From: Leadbetterella sp.
GTDB lineage: Bacteria > Bacteroidota > Bacteroidia > Cytophagales > Spirosomataceae
DNA length: 64,000 nt
NCBI GenBank assembly: GCA_019638185.1
Contig: JAHBUH010000005.1
Span: forward strand, 125,300-189,299
Direction of reading: 5' to 3'
The notes beneath the pieces are model-generated. The model did not search any database. It was not told the DNA's origin and saw only the letters and a list, made by a program, of their open reading frames with translations. A program made the position numbers and the translations under genes. Positions 38,601 to 46,518 of the stretch are shown piece by piece (position 1 is the stretch's first letter; each line of letters opens with the position of its first letter).

Positions 38601-38783
38601 CGCCGTGATCCGCAGGGCTTCCCCGCCGCTAACAGGCACTTTCCAGATGTCGCTGTCAAAACTGAAATAGGCGGTCTTTCCGTCGGGGCTGAGGGTGGGG
38701 TCGGTAGCAAAATGAGGGGTAGATTGGCTGTAGGCGGCGGTGGCCAGGCAGCAGCCCGTCAGAATAAGTAGTAACTTTTTCAT
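35697..38783 (-). CDS. Tricorn-like S41 protease, secreted
   Basis: The protein has 1028 residues. Signal peptide to about AYSQ; many WD/TolB-like propeller repeats (LSPDGKTAYFSFDSDIW, VSPDGKWLAFSSN and others, about 25-640); a helical segment; a PDZ domain at about 760-840; and a C-terminal S41 peptidase core with INESSLSDAEMTAAGF (nucleophile Ser near residue 936). This is the tricorn-protease architecture that feeds unfolded peptides through the propellers. In Bacteroidota it is periplasmic or surface-exposed. It is convergent with the SGNH cluster, 24 nt apart. Confidence 0.92.
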   Translation of the reverse strand: MKKLLLILTGCCLATAAYSQSTPHFATDPTLSPDGKTAYFSFDSDIWKVPVSGGEALRITALEGVEINPRVSPDGKWLAFSSNQYGNFDIFVMPLEGGEIRQLTWHQATDRVENWSWDSKKIYFTSDRYNSFGSYSVDLAGGTAKRLFTHFFNTSNALAETPSGEYIFTNTMESDGQATRKRYKGENNPDLLGYHPKTGKFTQYTSYNGKDLNPTVDKNGIIYFSSDEKNGEYNLYAIHKGVKTALTEFPTSIRRPAVSANGEKVIFEKDYRLFIYEVANKQTRPLDFRVGLNNSLIKNQEFKTEGKISAFDVSPDGKKMAFVSRGELFVSDIKGKFIAKILETKERVLEVKWLKDNRTLLFNQTRNGYQNLYTVNADGSGNLKELTTDARNNRDITLNPALSQAVYLSGRDEVRLLDLATLQSSVIVKDEIWGFQNSAPSFSPDGEYVLFTAIRNFEQDIFIHHLKDKKTLNLTNTGVTEAGPVWSADGRSIYFLSNRTSPSYPFGMPNATVYRLALHWYSDPFRSDNFSKLFEDKKDSLTPKPIRIDTDGLSDRITPVSNLFGTQSGLQTFTVKDKNYIFYNSNEDMGRTRFFRTVTTDFEEDKTEKVADRPFAFMVKAADKFYVLTGGDIHTYSPESNKTEKIALSYKFLKNLENEFRQMYYEAWAGLEENFYNETFHGVDWKAQRDRYAAYLPFVNSRKDLRVLLGDLLGELNSSHLGFTSSGDEESTHLKYVTNETGIVFDGTDPYKIDHVVRKSAGMGASLQKGDILTAINGVKTDKSRDRDSYFTLPTLQEEITLELERNGKPFTVKIHPEAGFSFKDKLYDEWILESRKRVDQLSKNRIAYSHMKNMSTQALESFLLDMVEQENNKEATILDLRFNRGGNVHDKVLQFLAQRPYLKWQYRGGKLSPQSNFAPAGKPIVLLINESSLSDAEMTAAGFKALKLGTVIGTETYRWIIFTSGKSLVDGSFYRIPGWGCYTLDGQNLEFTGVTPDIYVKNTFEDRLKGNDPQLDRAVEEILKQLK

Positions 38784-38909
38784 TGATGAATAATAGTTTA
38801 CAATTGATAAGTGGCCCTAAATTACGAAATGGTACGATTAAACAGAAAATTATGAGTTATTGTTTACCGCAGTACTACAAGACTTTGAAATACCTAATAA
38901 TCATAAAGG

Positions 38910-39212
38910 TTAATGCTCGTTAGGGTTATCTCCTTCTATTTCTTTCCGTTTAATGGCGTTAATGTTCATGATATAGATATAGGATTGCTCTATGCTGTTA
39001 AATAGTTCGATGCAGGTTTTGATATTTTGATCATCTGCATTTTTAAAATCTTCTATTCTGATTCTCATCACTTCTCCGATCTCGCATTGGTCATTAAAGT
39101 CTGAAAATTCTCCGCTCATTGCCAGGTTAATAATGGTTATTTCTAATTCATCTAAAATGTTTTCCAGGGAGCGTACCAGACTGATCAGATTTTCCCGGTA
39201 AAGATTTTTCAT
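38910..39212 (-). CDS. Small helical protein of the island, 100 aa
   Basis: No family is recognised. The protein is acidic and mostly helical (NLISLVRSLENILDELEITIINLAMSG, then IKTCIELFNSIEQSYIYIMNI), with no signal peptide. It has its own promoter and a copy of the island palindrome at 39253-39269, the same arrangement as the ATPase gene next to it. This points to shared control with the defence-like cluster. It could be an accessory or inhibitor subunit; that is inference from position only. Confidence 0.65.
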   Translation of the reverse strand: MKNLYRENLISLVRSLENILDELEITIINLAMSGEFSDFNDQCEIGEVMRIRIEDFKNADDQNIKTCIELFNSIEQSYIYIMNINAIKRKEIEGDNPNEH

Positions 39213-39234
39213 GATATACTGCGTTTGTTTTCTG

Positions 39235-39269
39235 CAAATGTGTCGATAATGTGCGCAGTGTATTTGCGC
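39235..39269 (-). promoter_or_regulatory. Promoter with island operator, copy 1
   Basis: The palindrome GCGCA-N7-TGCGC is at 39253-39269. After 10 nt, on the minus strand, comes the -7-like box CACATTTG (39242-39235), then 22 nt to the ATG at 39212. The palindrome covers the region between -7 and -33, a classic repressor position. The same layout recurs at 40098-40132 and, with small changes, at 45270-45303. Confidence 0.7.
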
Positions 39270-39334
39270 CTGGGAATGTTTTTTATTCGACAGATTAAGG
39301 GGTAAACGTGAAGTTCCGTTTAAGGAAGAGTGTT

Positions 39335-40060
39335 TTAAAACGGAACAATATTATTTTCGTTTTTATCCAGGTACTTTCCTCCGGGAAAATACCAGAGCGG
39401 ATATTTGAACTTTAGCCTGAAGTCATCGCAGTCTTTTAAAAGCTTGGTTTTAGTGATGTACAAAAAAGCATCGTCATATTCAATCGGGTCATTGAACTTG
39501 TTTGTTTGAATAGGGTAACATGCGGGGCGATGAATAATCAGAAGATGATCTATATATTTTTCTTTGGACGAATAAAACCTAAAAGGAAAACCGTCTTCCA
39601 CTCTTTTGTCAAGTAACGAAACTAAAATGATGTTTGTGTGTAAACTTTTTGCTAATACTTTCAGGTGCCTTAACACCAACTGATAGTTCTTATGTTCGCT
39701 AAAAAGAGGATTGACATCTTCTTCTAAGCTTCTCAGGTCGTCAATTACAAAATATTGAAAATTCCCTTTTTGAGTTACAATTAATTCCAGTAATTCGATC
39801 AGCGGAGGTCTGTCAATACAAATAGTATCATAGTTTTTTTTAGAGTCGGGGTATATATTCATTCTTTCTTTTTTATAGGCTATTTCCTCCGAGGATTCGC
39901 TTAAAGAGATAAAGCACACTTTTCTTGAACTATTACTTAATAAGTTCATAATAAATGACGTTTTCCCCATTCCCGGACGTCCACCCAACACAATTAACTC
40001 ACCACTATCCAGATTAGTATTTTGTTCGATGAATGATAGATCAAGGTTGTATTCAAGCAT
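39335..40060 (-). CDS. Stand-alone DnaB/RecA-type ATPase
   Basis: The 241-residue protein consists only of the RecA-like core of a DnaB-type helicase. Walker A is GGRPGMGKTSF (about 27-37), the strand KVCFISLSESSEEI corresponds to the DnaB H1a region, and Walker B is FVIDDLRS. The DnaB N-terminal primase-interaction domain is absent, and the C-terminus differs from replicative helicases. It may act as a nucleic-acid motor or switch for the neighbouring nucleases. It has its own copy of the island operator. Confidence 0.7.
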   Translation of the reverse strand: MLEYNLDLSFIEQNTNLDSGELIVLGGRPGMGKTSFIMNLLSNSSRKVCFISLSESSEEIAYKKERMNIYPDSKKNYDTICIDRPPLIELLELIVTQKGNFQYFVIDDLRSLEEDVNPLFSEHKNYQLVLRHLKVLAKSLHTNIILVSLLDKRVEDGFPFRFYSSKEKYIDHLLIIHRPACYPIQTNKFNDPIEYDDAFLYITKTKLLKDCDDFRLKFKYPLWYFPGGKYLDKNENNIVPF

Positions 40061-40097
40061 TGTTTTTCGGTTTTATAATTGTCATTCTGATATGATA

Positions 40098-40132
40098 CAA
40101 ATGTGGAAGGATGGGGCGCAGTGTATTTGCGT
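40098..40132 (-). promoter_or_regulatory. Promoter with island operator, copy 2
   Basis: GCGCA-N7-TGCGT is at 40116-40132, with the same central seven bases as copy 1. It is followed after 10 nt by CACATTTG (40105-40098) on the minus strand, 37 nt before the ATPase ATG at 40060. Sixteen bases are identical to copy 1. Confidence 0.7.
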
Positions 40133-40173
40133 TGGAGGGATGGATTTATATTTTAATTTTATATTCTAAATGG

Positions 40174-41577
40174 TTATTCATTGGTTTTTAGAGTATTAGT
40201 AATTCGCTGTATAAATACTTTTTCGGCTTCTATTAATGCTTTCATTGACTGATCGTTACGAACGTAAATACCATCAACTATAAATTTGATTTCGTTGCTA
40301 TTATTCCCGTATAATGTTTCTGTATGCGGCTCTTTAATATCTTTTGATAATGGGTAAAGCAGTCCACTTGCTATTAAGTTATTTCTATAATATCCTGAAT
40401 AAGAATGTATTTGATGAAGATCATTTCTGTCAACGTCATTGTAAGTCATTTGCATTTTTTTGAATTTGGCATCAAATACGGCAATTTTTCCACTTTTTTT
40501 GTGCTCCATTACCAGATCAGGGAATAAACGTCTTCTATAAAACTGATTTGGATAAATTCGTATTTCTTCTTGTCCATGGACAAACCAATCTGGGAAATTT
40601 CGACTTAAAAGTTTTTCAAGGTAGAGTTCAAATAATTCTGCAATGTCAAACAGATAACCACTTGTCGCCAAGTTTTGCTTTTCATTGTCGAACATTAGGT
40701 CTTTATTTAATAAAATTATTTCTGCATACTCCAATACTTTTTTGAAACCACTATACATGGGGTTGTTAATAGTTTGATGAGTTTTGGCTTTTTGTATTGT
40801 TTCATAGTTAACAAATCGCCCGGAATATTGTTGTTTTAATAATTGACTTAAACCCAGTAAACGACTATGAATTTCTCTGCCAAAAATACTTTCTAATTTC
40901 CTCAACGCTAAATGTAAAACATCAACGATTTCTTGAATATACTTTTGTTCTCTGAAAGTTGTCGTTAGCTTCCCTTGAAACGGGATATCTCTTTTTAGAT
41001 ATTCATTAAAATTTATACTTCCTCGAACTTTTTGACTTCTTTCCTGATGTTTTTGATATTGCTGTGGTAAACCTAAAACAACTGCTTTTTCTAATGATTG
41101 AATGAATAAATGAGCAATGATAAATAAAAACTGATTTTCTGTTTTGTCCTTTTTGGCTTTGACCATTTCATTTTCTACGTAAATGTCATTTACGAAGTTG
41201 AGCATACGTTTCAGAAAGGTGTCGCCATATTCTGTCGTGATATTGATTTTGCAGCCCTTGTAAAAAACAACACCAGCATACAAACCCGTTTGAATATAAT
41301 ATTCTTTTTCTTGGTTGATTCCTTCTTTGGAGTATAATTTCAGAATTAGACGTTCTTGATCTTGTTCAAAAATGCGATTGCGTTTGAAGTTAAATACTTT
41401 GACTTGTTTTGGTTGTTCTACTCCAAGTTTTAATTCATAGACTGATGAAAAAATTTGTTGTAATTTGTTTTTATTAGCCTTCGTGTCTTTTACGTTAAAT
41501 TCCTTACACAAAGCCGATTCTGAAATTGGAGCTTTTTTTTTATAAAAATTATGATTGACGGGACGGTTAATTTTCAT
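40174..41577 (-). CDS. mcrC: McrC, nuclease subunit of McrBC-type restriction
   Basis: The 467-residue protein is the PD-(D/E)XK endonuclease partner of McrB, which cuts DNA with modified bases. The nuclease core is visible as FPDLVMEHKKSGKIAVFDAKFKK (Asp near 353, D-A-K near 369). The upstream region (SLEKAVVLGLPQQYQKHQERSQKVRGSINFNEYL) is the typical McrC N-terminal linker with the R-G-x-I motif. Its start overlaps the mcrB end by 11 nt. Strongly AT-rich compared with the chromosome around it. Confidence 0.88.
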   Translation of the reverse strand: MKINRPVNHNFYKKKAPISESALCKEFNVKDTKANKNKLQQIFSSVYELKLGVEQPKQVKVFNFKRNRIFEQDQERLILKLYSKEGINQEKEYYIQTGLYAGVVFYKGCKINITTEYGDTFLKRMLNFVNDIYVENEMVKAKKDKTENQFLFIIAHLFIQSLEKAVVLGLPQQYQKHQERSQKVRGSINFNEYLKRDIPFQGKLTTTFREQKYIQEIVDVLHLALRKLESIFGREIHSRLLGLSQLLKQQYSGRFVNYETIQKAKTHQTINNPMYSGFKKVLEYAEIILLNKDLMFDNEKQNLATSGYLFDIAELFELYLEKLLSRNFPDWFVHGQEEIRIYPNQFYRRRLFPDLVMEHKKSGKIAVFDAKFKKMQMTYNDVDRNDLHQIHSYSGYYRNNLIASGLLYPLSKDIKEPHTETLYGNNSNEIKFIVDGIYVRNDQSMKALIEAEKVFIQRITNTLKTNE

Positions 41578-43420
41578 TTTTCCCTAAAGGTTTTTTAAAT
41601 CTATTTAACGCTTCTTCTAATTTATCATCTAATTCACGTTCTGTATGAAATGCTCTTAGATACTCTTTTAATGTTGGTCGTAAAAACAAGTTGAATAACT
41701 TTTCTACATTATCGGGTGTAATTTCTTTACGATTAGCTACATGGTTAATCTTCATAAAGAATGAATGACCAAACTCATAAGATTTACCAAGAGTTAATGT
41801 TTCTGTTTCTGTTTTAACAGGTTTGTTTTTATCATCTCTTCCTGATATATATTCGTTTAATAACTTACAAGCTTCTATATATTTATTGATATTATCATAA
41901 TTCCCGTTATCTTCAATTACTTCATAATCGCAATCTTTTCTTTCCCACTTAAATCTTCTGCGGAGTGCTAAATCAAAAGCATCAATACTTTTATCAACAT
42001 CATTCATCATTCCGATAAAAAATATATTCTTAGGGATACCAAACTTTACTTCTCCACTTTTTTCATCATAATTATATGCTAATTTTTTATACTCACTATT
42101 ATGAGGATTGTCTTCAATTAGCTGTTCTATAAGTGTCGAATATTGTGTTTTTACTAAATACTTTCCGCGTCCATCATCCCGGTAATCTTTTTCCAATAGT
42201 GACAAGGTTTCTCCAAATACAGTTGAAAGGTTTGCTCTGTTGATTTCATCCACAATAAAATAATATGTGGGCATTTCTTTTTTTTCATTTTTTGGTAATG
42301 CTTCCCATTCTATTAATGCTTCTTTTGCTTTGATACAAAATTTTTTGAAAACGCCATTTACCAATTCAAAACGAATATTCCCATTTTCAGAAACACCCTT
42401 GGGTTTTATGCCTTCAATAAAATCTTCGTATGTAAATGATGGGTGAAATTGTAAATATTCGTATCGTGATCTATCCCCATGACAAATAAACCCTAAACTA
42501 TTACGAACTGAATAAGTTTTACCCGTCCCTGGGGGGCCATACATAATAACGTTGGGATTAAACTCGTCTATTATGTTTTTTGAGGTTATATAGCGTAGTA
42601 AGAAACGTGAAAGAAGAACGAGTTCAATCTTGTCTTCCCCAATGACATTTAATAATCCTTTTACTGCATTGCAGATATGGTGATTTTTTTCGAAAATACC
42701 CTTATCCTTGCCGCTATTACCAAAAAAGTCCTCATATAATTCTTCTATCCATGGTTCAGAATAGATAAATATGAAGTCTGACCAATTATCTAAAACAGCC
42801 AATTTCATTAGGATCTGCTTGGCAGCATAATCACCTCTGTTTACAATTCTGTCTACAATGTTAGCTTTTTTTTCTACATCAGTCTCTGTCACAATATCCT
42901 TAATCAACCCTTTTATTTTTTCGGCAAAAAAGTGTTTTGCTTCTTCGTATGTCGCTTTAGGATTGTTCTCTTTCTCAATGTGATAAGTTCCAGTATTATC
43001 ATTATTGCGTTTTACTTCGAAGTTTTTAGCAAAACCTGGTTTAGAAGAGCCTAAGATCTCGCGAGTTGTTCGTTCTAAAAAGTTACATAAATACCCACCT
43101 GGTAAACCTTTAGTAGCATTATCCTTAGTATTTGTATAATCTTCTAATTCGAATGTGTCGTTTTCAATTTTATGTCTGTATTCTTCCCAATTGCCAATTA
43201 GTTCTTCAATCTTTTTCTTAAGGGATTCTTTTTCTTTCTCGTTAACCCCATTTTTGAACGTTTTCCAAAGTTCTTTGATTAAATCTTGTCTCTCGGTTGA
43301 TAATTTTATACTTTCCATAAGTGTTTTATTAACTACATTTTGTATTTGTTTTTTTAATTGATAATATTCCCCTTGGGTGAAGAATTGTGAAGTTATGAAC
43401 TTAAAAATCAATACTGTCAA
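41567..43420 (-). CDS. mcrB: McrB-type AAA+ GTPase
   Basis: The protein has 617 residues from the TTG at 43420. The AAA+ motor shows Walker A MYGPPGTGKTYS (about 293-304), Walker B YFIVDEINRANLSTVFGE (about 381-398) and the McrB signature NVIMYGPPGTGKT. The N-terminal 270 residues would be the DNA-recognition part and do not match a named domain by eye. TTG at 43420 lies 3 nt after the upstream stop, fitting the tight operon; an ATG at 43318 is the alternative (583 residues). Confidence 0.88.
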   Translation of the reverse strand: MTVLIFKFITSQFFTQGEYYQLKKQIQNVVNKTLMESIKLSTERQDLIKELWKTFKNGVNEKEKESLKKKIEELIGNWEEYRHKIENDTFELEDYTNTKDNATKGLPGGYLCNFLERTTREILGSSKPGFAKNFEVKRNNDNTGTYHIEKENNPKATYEEAKHFFAEKIKGLIKDIVTETDVEKKANIVDRIVNRGDYAAKQILMKLAVLDNWSDFIFIYSEPWIEELYEDFFGNSGKDKGIFEKNHHICNAVKGLLNVIGEDKIELVLLSRFLLRYITSKNIIDEFNPNVIMYGPPGTGKTYSVRNSLGFICHGDRSRYEYLQFHPSFTYEDFIEGIKPKGVSENGNIRFELVNGVFKKFCIKAKEALIEWEALPKNEKKEMPTYYFIVDEINRANLSTVFGETLSLLEKDYRDDGRGKYLVKTQYSTLIEQLIEDNPHNSEYKKLAYNYDEKSGEVKFGIPKNIFFIGMMNDVDKSIDAFDLALRRRFKWERKDCDYEVIEDNGNYDNINKYIEACKLLNEYISGRDDKNKPVKTETETLTLGKSYEFGHSFFMKINHVANRKEITPDNVEKLFNLFLRPTLKEYLRAFHTERELDDKLEEALNRFKKPLGKNEN

Positions 43421-43423
43421 TTT

Positions 43424-44899
43424 TTATTTTGCTTTTTTAATTAACTTCCTCAACCTCCTCAAAATCATCACCATCGCCCAAGTATCCAGTTCACAATAAG
43501 CCAGCATATCTTTAATCAACTGCTCATTATCATCATGCGGCTGATTATTAACAAAATGTTTGACATAGGCACTAAGCGCCTCGCCGCCATTAGATATGGC
43601 CATTCCCTTGTACGATAAATCGGCCATTACGGGCAGTACTTTTTTGATGGAGCAAGAGCCTTGCTGGTCGGGATGGTAATAATAGAACTGCTTGAAGGGC
43701 GTGAGCAAATCCTGCATTCGGGCAGTTAAATCTTCGGCCCAGGTATGGTATTCGGGGGCTGCACTTGCCCATTCTGTTATCCTGCTCTTTTCAAAGGTTT
43801 CGTAAAAAGATAGTATGGTTCCTTGTGGGCCTATATCCCGGTGTAATTGACTAAATAAGGCCTTTCGGGGATCAGTGGAAGCCGTATGCAGGTACTCCCG
43901 ATGCTCAATGGTGCCATCTGCCTGTTCTATATGAAGGGAGTATTGGAACGGTATCTGCATATAAGGCCGGGTGCCGTCAAAGGGCGGAATGGCGGGGTTG
44001 AAAGTCTCAAAATCTAAATGATAGATGGGGTATTCAAGACCCTCGATAAACGCTCGTATTTGCTCGGGGTTAACATGGGGTTTCCCTGATAGGGCAGTTT
44101 CCTTTTGTATTAAATGCTTGTCCGGGGTTTGGTCATCTATAAGCAGGTCTTTGATCAGATGAATGCCCGAAGACCAGAGTCCTATCAGCTTTTTCTTTTG
44201 ACCGCGATATAATTCAAAAACAGAGCCTTTGGGTAGAGCGGCGTTAAATTCATCTTTAAATACGTTACTGTATTCACCCTTAGTCAGGTCTTCAAGACGG
44301 AACTCGGGGCATACGGGCTGATCCATGACGGCCAGCATCCTTTGTGCCAGTGCCGGAACCTGAAGAAGGAATTCGCTTACCTGTTCACTGACCTCTTCGA
44401 AGTAGAATAGATCCCGGGTAGAGAGTTCTCCCTGACGGATATACTGATTATTGACCAGCATCACCCGGACAGCATTAATTTTTAACCCGCATTTTTCCAG
44501 TACAAATCGTTGAAACGCCAAATCATGAATGTGGGTTTCCTTCAGTTTGGTGGAGGATTTCACCTCGATGATGTCCCATTCCTCCTTCCCGGAAGGGACC
44601 AGGATATCTACCCTTACATAAAACCGGCTGGTGAGAAAGCCAGCTTCAAAAATAGGTTTGCGGTTCCTCAGGGCTAGACGGGTTTGCCGGATATTGGGAA
44701 GAAAATCGAAGGGAGTTAAGTCAATACCTTCCTCAAAATATTGTTGAGCTAATAGACCCACTTCTGTACCGCTTTCAAATATCTGTTGCGAAAAAGCATC
44801 CGGCGGAGGGATGGTTTCGGGCTGATTGACCACACGCCACAAAAGGGCTTCGGAGTCTAAGCCGTTGAGAAATTTTGATTTGGTTAACAGTTTGGGCAT
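43424..44899 (-). CDS. DUF2779 protein: PD-(D/E)XK-like plus DEDD exonuclease-like domains
   Basis: The protein has 491 residues. The N-terminal half has a PD-(D/E)XK-like site, VDILVPSGKEEWDIIEVKSSTK (Asp near 101, EVK near 112). The C-terminal half is DUF2779, with a DEDD/RNase H-like start IYHLDFETFNP (near 292) and an end motif AYCELDTWAMV. Both look competent for nuclease activity. Such pairs suggest processing of DNA or RNA ends. The start at 44899 (MPKLLTKSKF) lies 4 nt after the DUF2493 stop; longer readings run into that gene. Confidence 0.75.
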   Translation of the reverse strand: MPKLLTKSKFLNGLDSEALLWRVVNQPETIPPPDAFSQQIFESGTEVGLLAQQYFEEGIDLTPFDFLPNIRQTRLALRNRKPIFEAGFLTSRFYVRVDILVPSGKEEWDIIEVKSSTKLKETHIHDLAFQRFVLEKCGLKINAVRVMLVNNQYIRQGELSTRDLFYFEEVSEQVSEFLLQVPALAQRMLAVMDQPVCPEFRLEDLTKGEYSNVFKDEFNAALPKGSVFELYRGQKKKLIGLWSSGIHLIKDLLIDDQTPDKHLIQKETALSGKPHVNPEQIRAFIEGLEYPIYHLDFETFNPAIPPFDGTRPYMQIPFQYSLHIEQADGTIEHREYLHTASTDPRKALFSQLHRDIGPQGTILSFYETFEKSRITEWASAAPEYHTWAEDLTARMQDLLTPFKQFYYYHPDQQGSCSIKKVLPVMADLSYKGMAISNGGEALSAYVKHFVNNQPHDDNEQLIKDMLAYCELDTWAMVMILRRLRKLIKKAK

Positions 44900-44903
44900 A
44901 TTT

Positions 44904-45254
44904 TCAGGTAAATGTGTAAATAAAGGTACGAAATTCTTTTTGCGTTTTTTGGGAGTACTCAATGCTCCTTCGGGTACCGGCCGATTTTCCATCCCAAAAT
45001 GCCACGATCAAATCGGCTTTGTCAACAATCAGTCTGTTCCGAAAAATACCGGCCGATTTCCCATACTTTTTCCAATCGGGCAGCACTATTTCAATGGGTA
45101 TATCGAATTCTTTCGCATACTTTTCGGCGAGTTGATCAGCACCTTTCGCACCACCCGAAATGATTTTTGTAATCCCCGGAAACAATTTCATTTTTTCTTT
45201 CAAATACGCATAATCGTTAAAATTACGACTTCCAATTAGGGCTATTATCATCAT
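44904..45254 (-). CDS. DUF2493/SLOG-family nucleotide-binding protein
   Basis: The 116-residue protein has a Rossmann-like SLOG/DUF2493 fold with IIALIGSRNF, ITKIISGGAKGADQLAEKYA and ADLIVAFWDGKSAGTRRSI, the family's glycine-rich loops. SLOG proteins bind or process nucleotides and nucleotide-derived signals; several occur in phage-defence settings. It heads the operon SLOG-DUF2779-McrB-McrC and has the island operator at 45287-45303 upstream. The ATG at 45254 or the one at 45251 is used. Confidence 0.8.
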   Translation of the reverse strand: MMIIALIGSRNFNDYAYLKEKMKLFPGITKIISGGAKGADQLAEKYAKEFDIPIEIVLPDWKKYGKSAGIFRNRLIVDKADLIVAFWDGKSAGTRRSIEYSQKTQKEFRTFIYTFT

Positions 45255-45269
45255 CTTTGAATTAAAATC

Positions 45270-45303
45270 CAAAGAAAACAGCCGGTGTGCAGCCTATTTG
45301 CGC
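45270..45303 (-). promoter_or_regulatory. Promoter with island operator, copy 3
   Basis: GTGCA-N7-TGCGC at 45287-45303 has the same half-sites and tATT core as copies 1 and 2. It is followed after 9 nt by the -7-like TTTCTTTG (45277-45270) and then 15 nt to the ATG at 45254. It overlaps the stop codon of the WYL gene. Confidence 0.6.
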
Positions 45304-46313
45304 TATGAAAAATTATGGTAAGCCTTTTTGATTTTTTCTAAAATGGATTGTTTTAATTCTATGGGTTTAAGTACTTTTAAATGGTTAGAATGCGCTAGAA
45401 CCCAGTTTTCCAGCTCCTGGTTAATGACTAACCGGAAGCTGAATGTATAAACATGGGCATCGTTACATAATAATTGTTGGCTTTTGTGCAAAGGCTTAGT
45501 CAGCAGAAAAGGGGCAAAATCTGCATCCACCTCGATACCAACCGTTTGAGCGGGTTGACCGGTATAGGTGATGCCCAGGGTATTACCAAAGTACTCTTCC
45601 GCATTAAAGTTTCCTTCCTGGTAGGTATAACCCACGGCTTCCGAAACCTCTTCCATACGGTCTAAAGCCAGGGTGATAATATATTTCCCCTGATCGTGCC
45701 AACCCAACAGGTACCAGCGCCCGTCAAATTCTTTTAGTAAATAGGGGTGGATGATGTGGTGTTTTACGGCGCTGTCTGTGAACTTCTTATAGCCGATGTG
45801 GAGTACGGTTTTAGTTTCAATATGATTCAGTAATGATTGCAGGTAATGGATGCCCCTGGCCTCTTCGTCTTTTTCAAAAGAAATGGCGTATTGATTTTCT
45901 TCCTGTAACTTTATATACAGTTTACTCTCAAATTTCCTGTAGATAGGATTAAGGTCGTTAAAGAAATCAAAACCTCTGTACTGTCCGAGAACTTTGGCCG
46001 CCGTACCGATAGCCCTGAAATCATTTTTATTTAACGTAGCGTTCTTGATAGAATAATCCGGGTCTTCATAAAAATACTGGCCATTTTCGGTTTTAATCGG
46101 AGCGAAATAACCCAAATCGCCCGATCGCATAACTTTAATGTCGTTCTGGATGGTCCGTTTGGAAGGTATATTTCGGGTATCCCGGTGGGCCACTTCATCG
46201 GCATATTCCGCACAGGCATTGGCCAGTTCTTCCCAACTCCATTTTCTGTTACGCCTTTGCAGGCAATTATTAATGGTGTGGTAACGCAACAGGGCATCTA
46301 AATTTACAGGCAT
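45303..46313 (-). CDS. WYL-domain transcription regulator
   Basis: The 336-residue protein has an N-terminal winged-helix region (about 1-65, WSWEELANACAEY, SKRTIQNDIKVMR), a WYL domain (HIIHPYLLKEFDGRWYLLGWHDQGKYIITLALDRM, about 195-235) and a C-terminal WCX-like extension. This is the architecture of defence-island regulators such as BrxR and CapW, which repress until a ligand is bound. It lies at the upstream end of the cluster and is a natural candidate for reading the three palindromes. No palindrome copy is seen in front of its own gene. Confidence 0.88.
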   Translation of the reverse strand: MPVNLDALLRYHTINNCLQRRNRKWSWEELANACAEYADEVAHRDTRNIPSKRTIQNDIKVMRSGDLGYFAPIKTENGQYFYEDPDYSIKNATLNKNDFRAIGTAAKVLGQYRGFDFFNDLNPIYRKFESKLYIKLQEENQYAISFEKDEEARGIHYLQSLLNHIETKTVLHIGYKKFTDSAVKHHIIHPYLLKEFDGRWYLLGWHDQGKYIITLALDRMEEVSEAVGYTYQEGNFNAEEYFGNTLGITYTGQPAQTVGIEVDADFAPFLLTKPLHKSQQLLCNDAHVYTFSFRLVINQELENWVLAHSNHLKVLKPIELKQSILEKIKKAYHNFS

Positions 46314-46372
46314 CGGGTTTAAGGTTTGAAGCTTGTAAAGTTAACCAAATTTCTCCTCACATAAATCCGCCA

Positions 46373-46502
46373 TTGAGGAGTAGGATACTTGCCTCCATAT
46401 TTGTACGCTCAAAAGTCTGTGTATATGAGCCGAATCCGGGTATCTGTGTATGAAGATAACGTGCAACTGATCGAAATGCTGGGCTGGATTATCAAGCCAT
46501 AA
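46373..46502 (+). pseudogene. Response-regulator 5' remnant with its promoter
   Basis: The ATG at 46425 opens 25 codons (MSRIRVSVYEDNVQL...LGWIIK) and then stops at 46500-46502. About 20 of the first 24 residues match the intact regulator at 48849. The upstream region is also homologous: a shared 14-bp CTCACATAAATCCG (46356-46369 and 48782-48795), a -33 TTG at 46373 and a decayed -7 box CATATTTG at 46396-46403, spacing 20. The remnant ends where the Fic/GIY-YIG segment begins. Confidence 0.8.
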
Positions 46503-46518
46503 TTTCGTATTCATTGTT

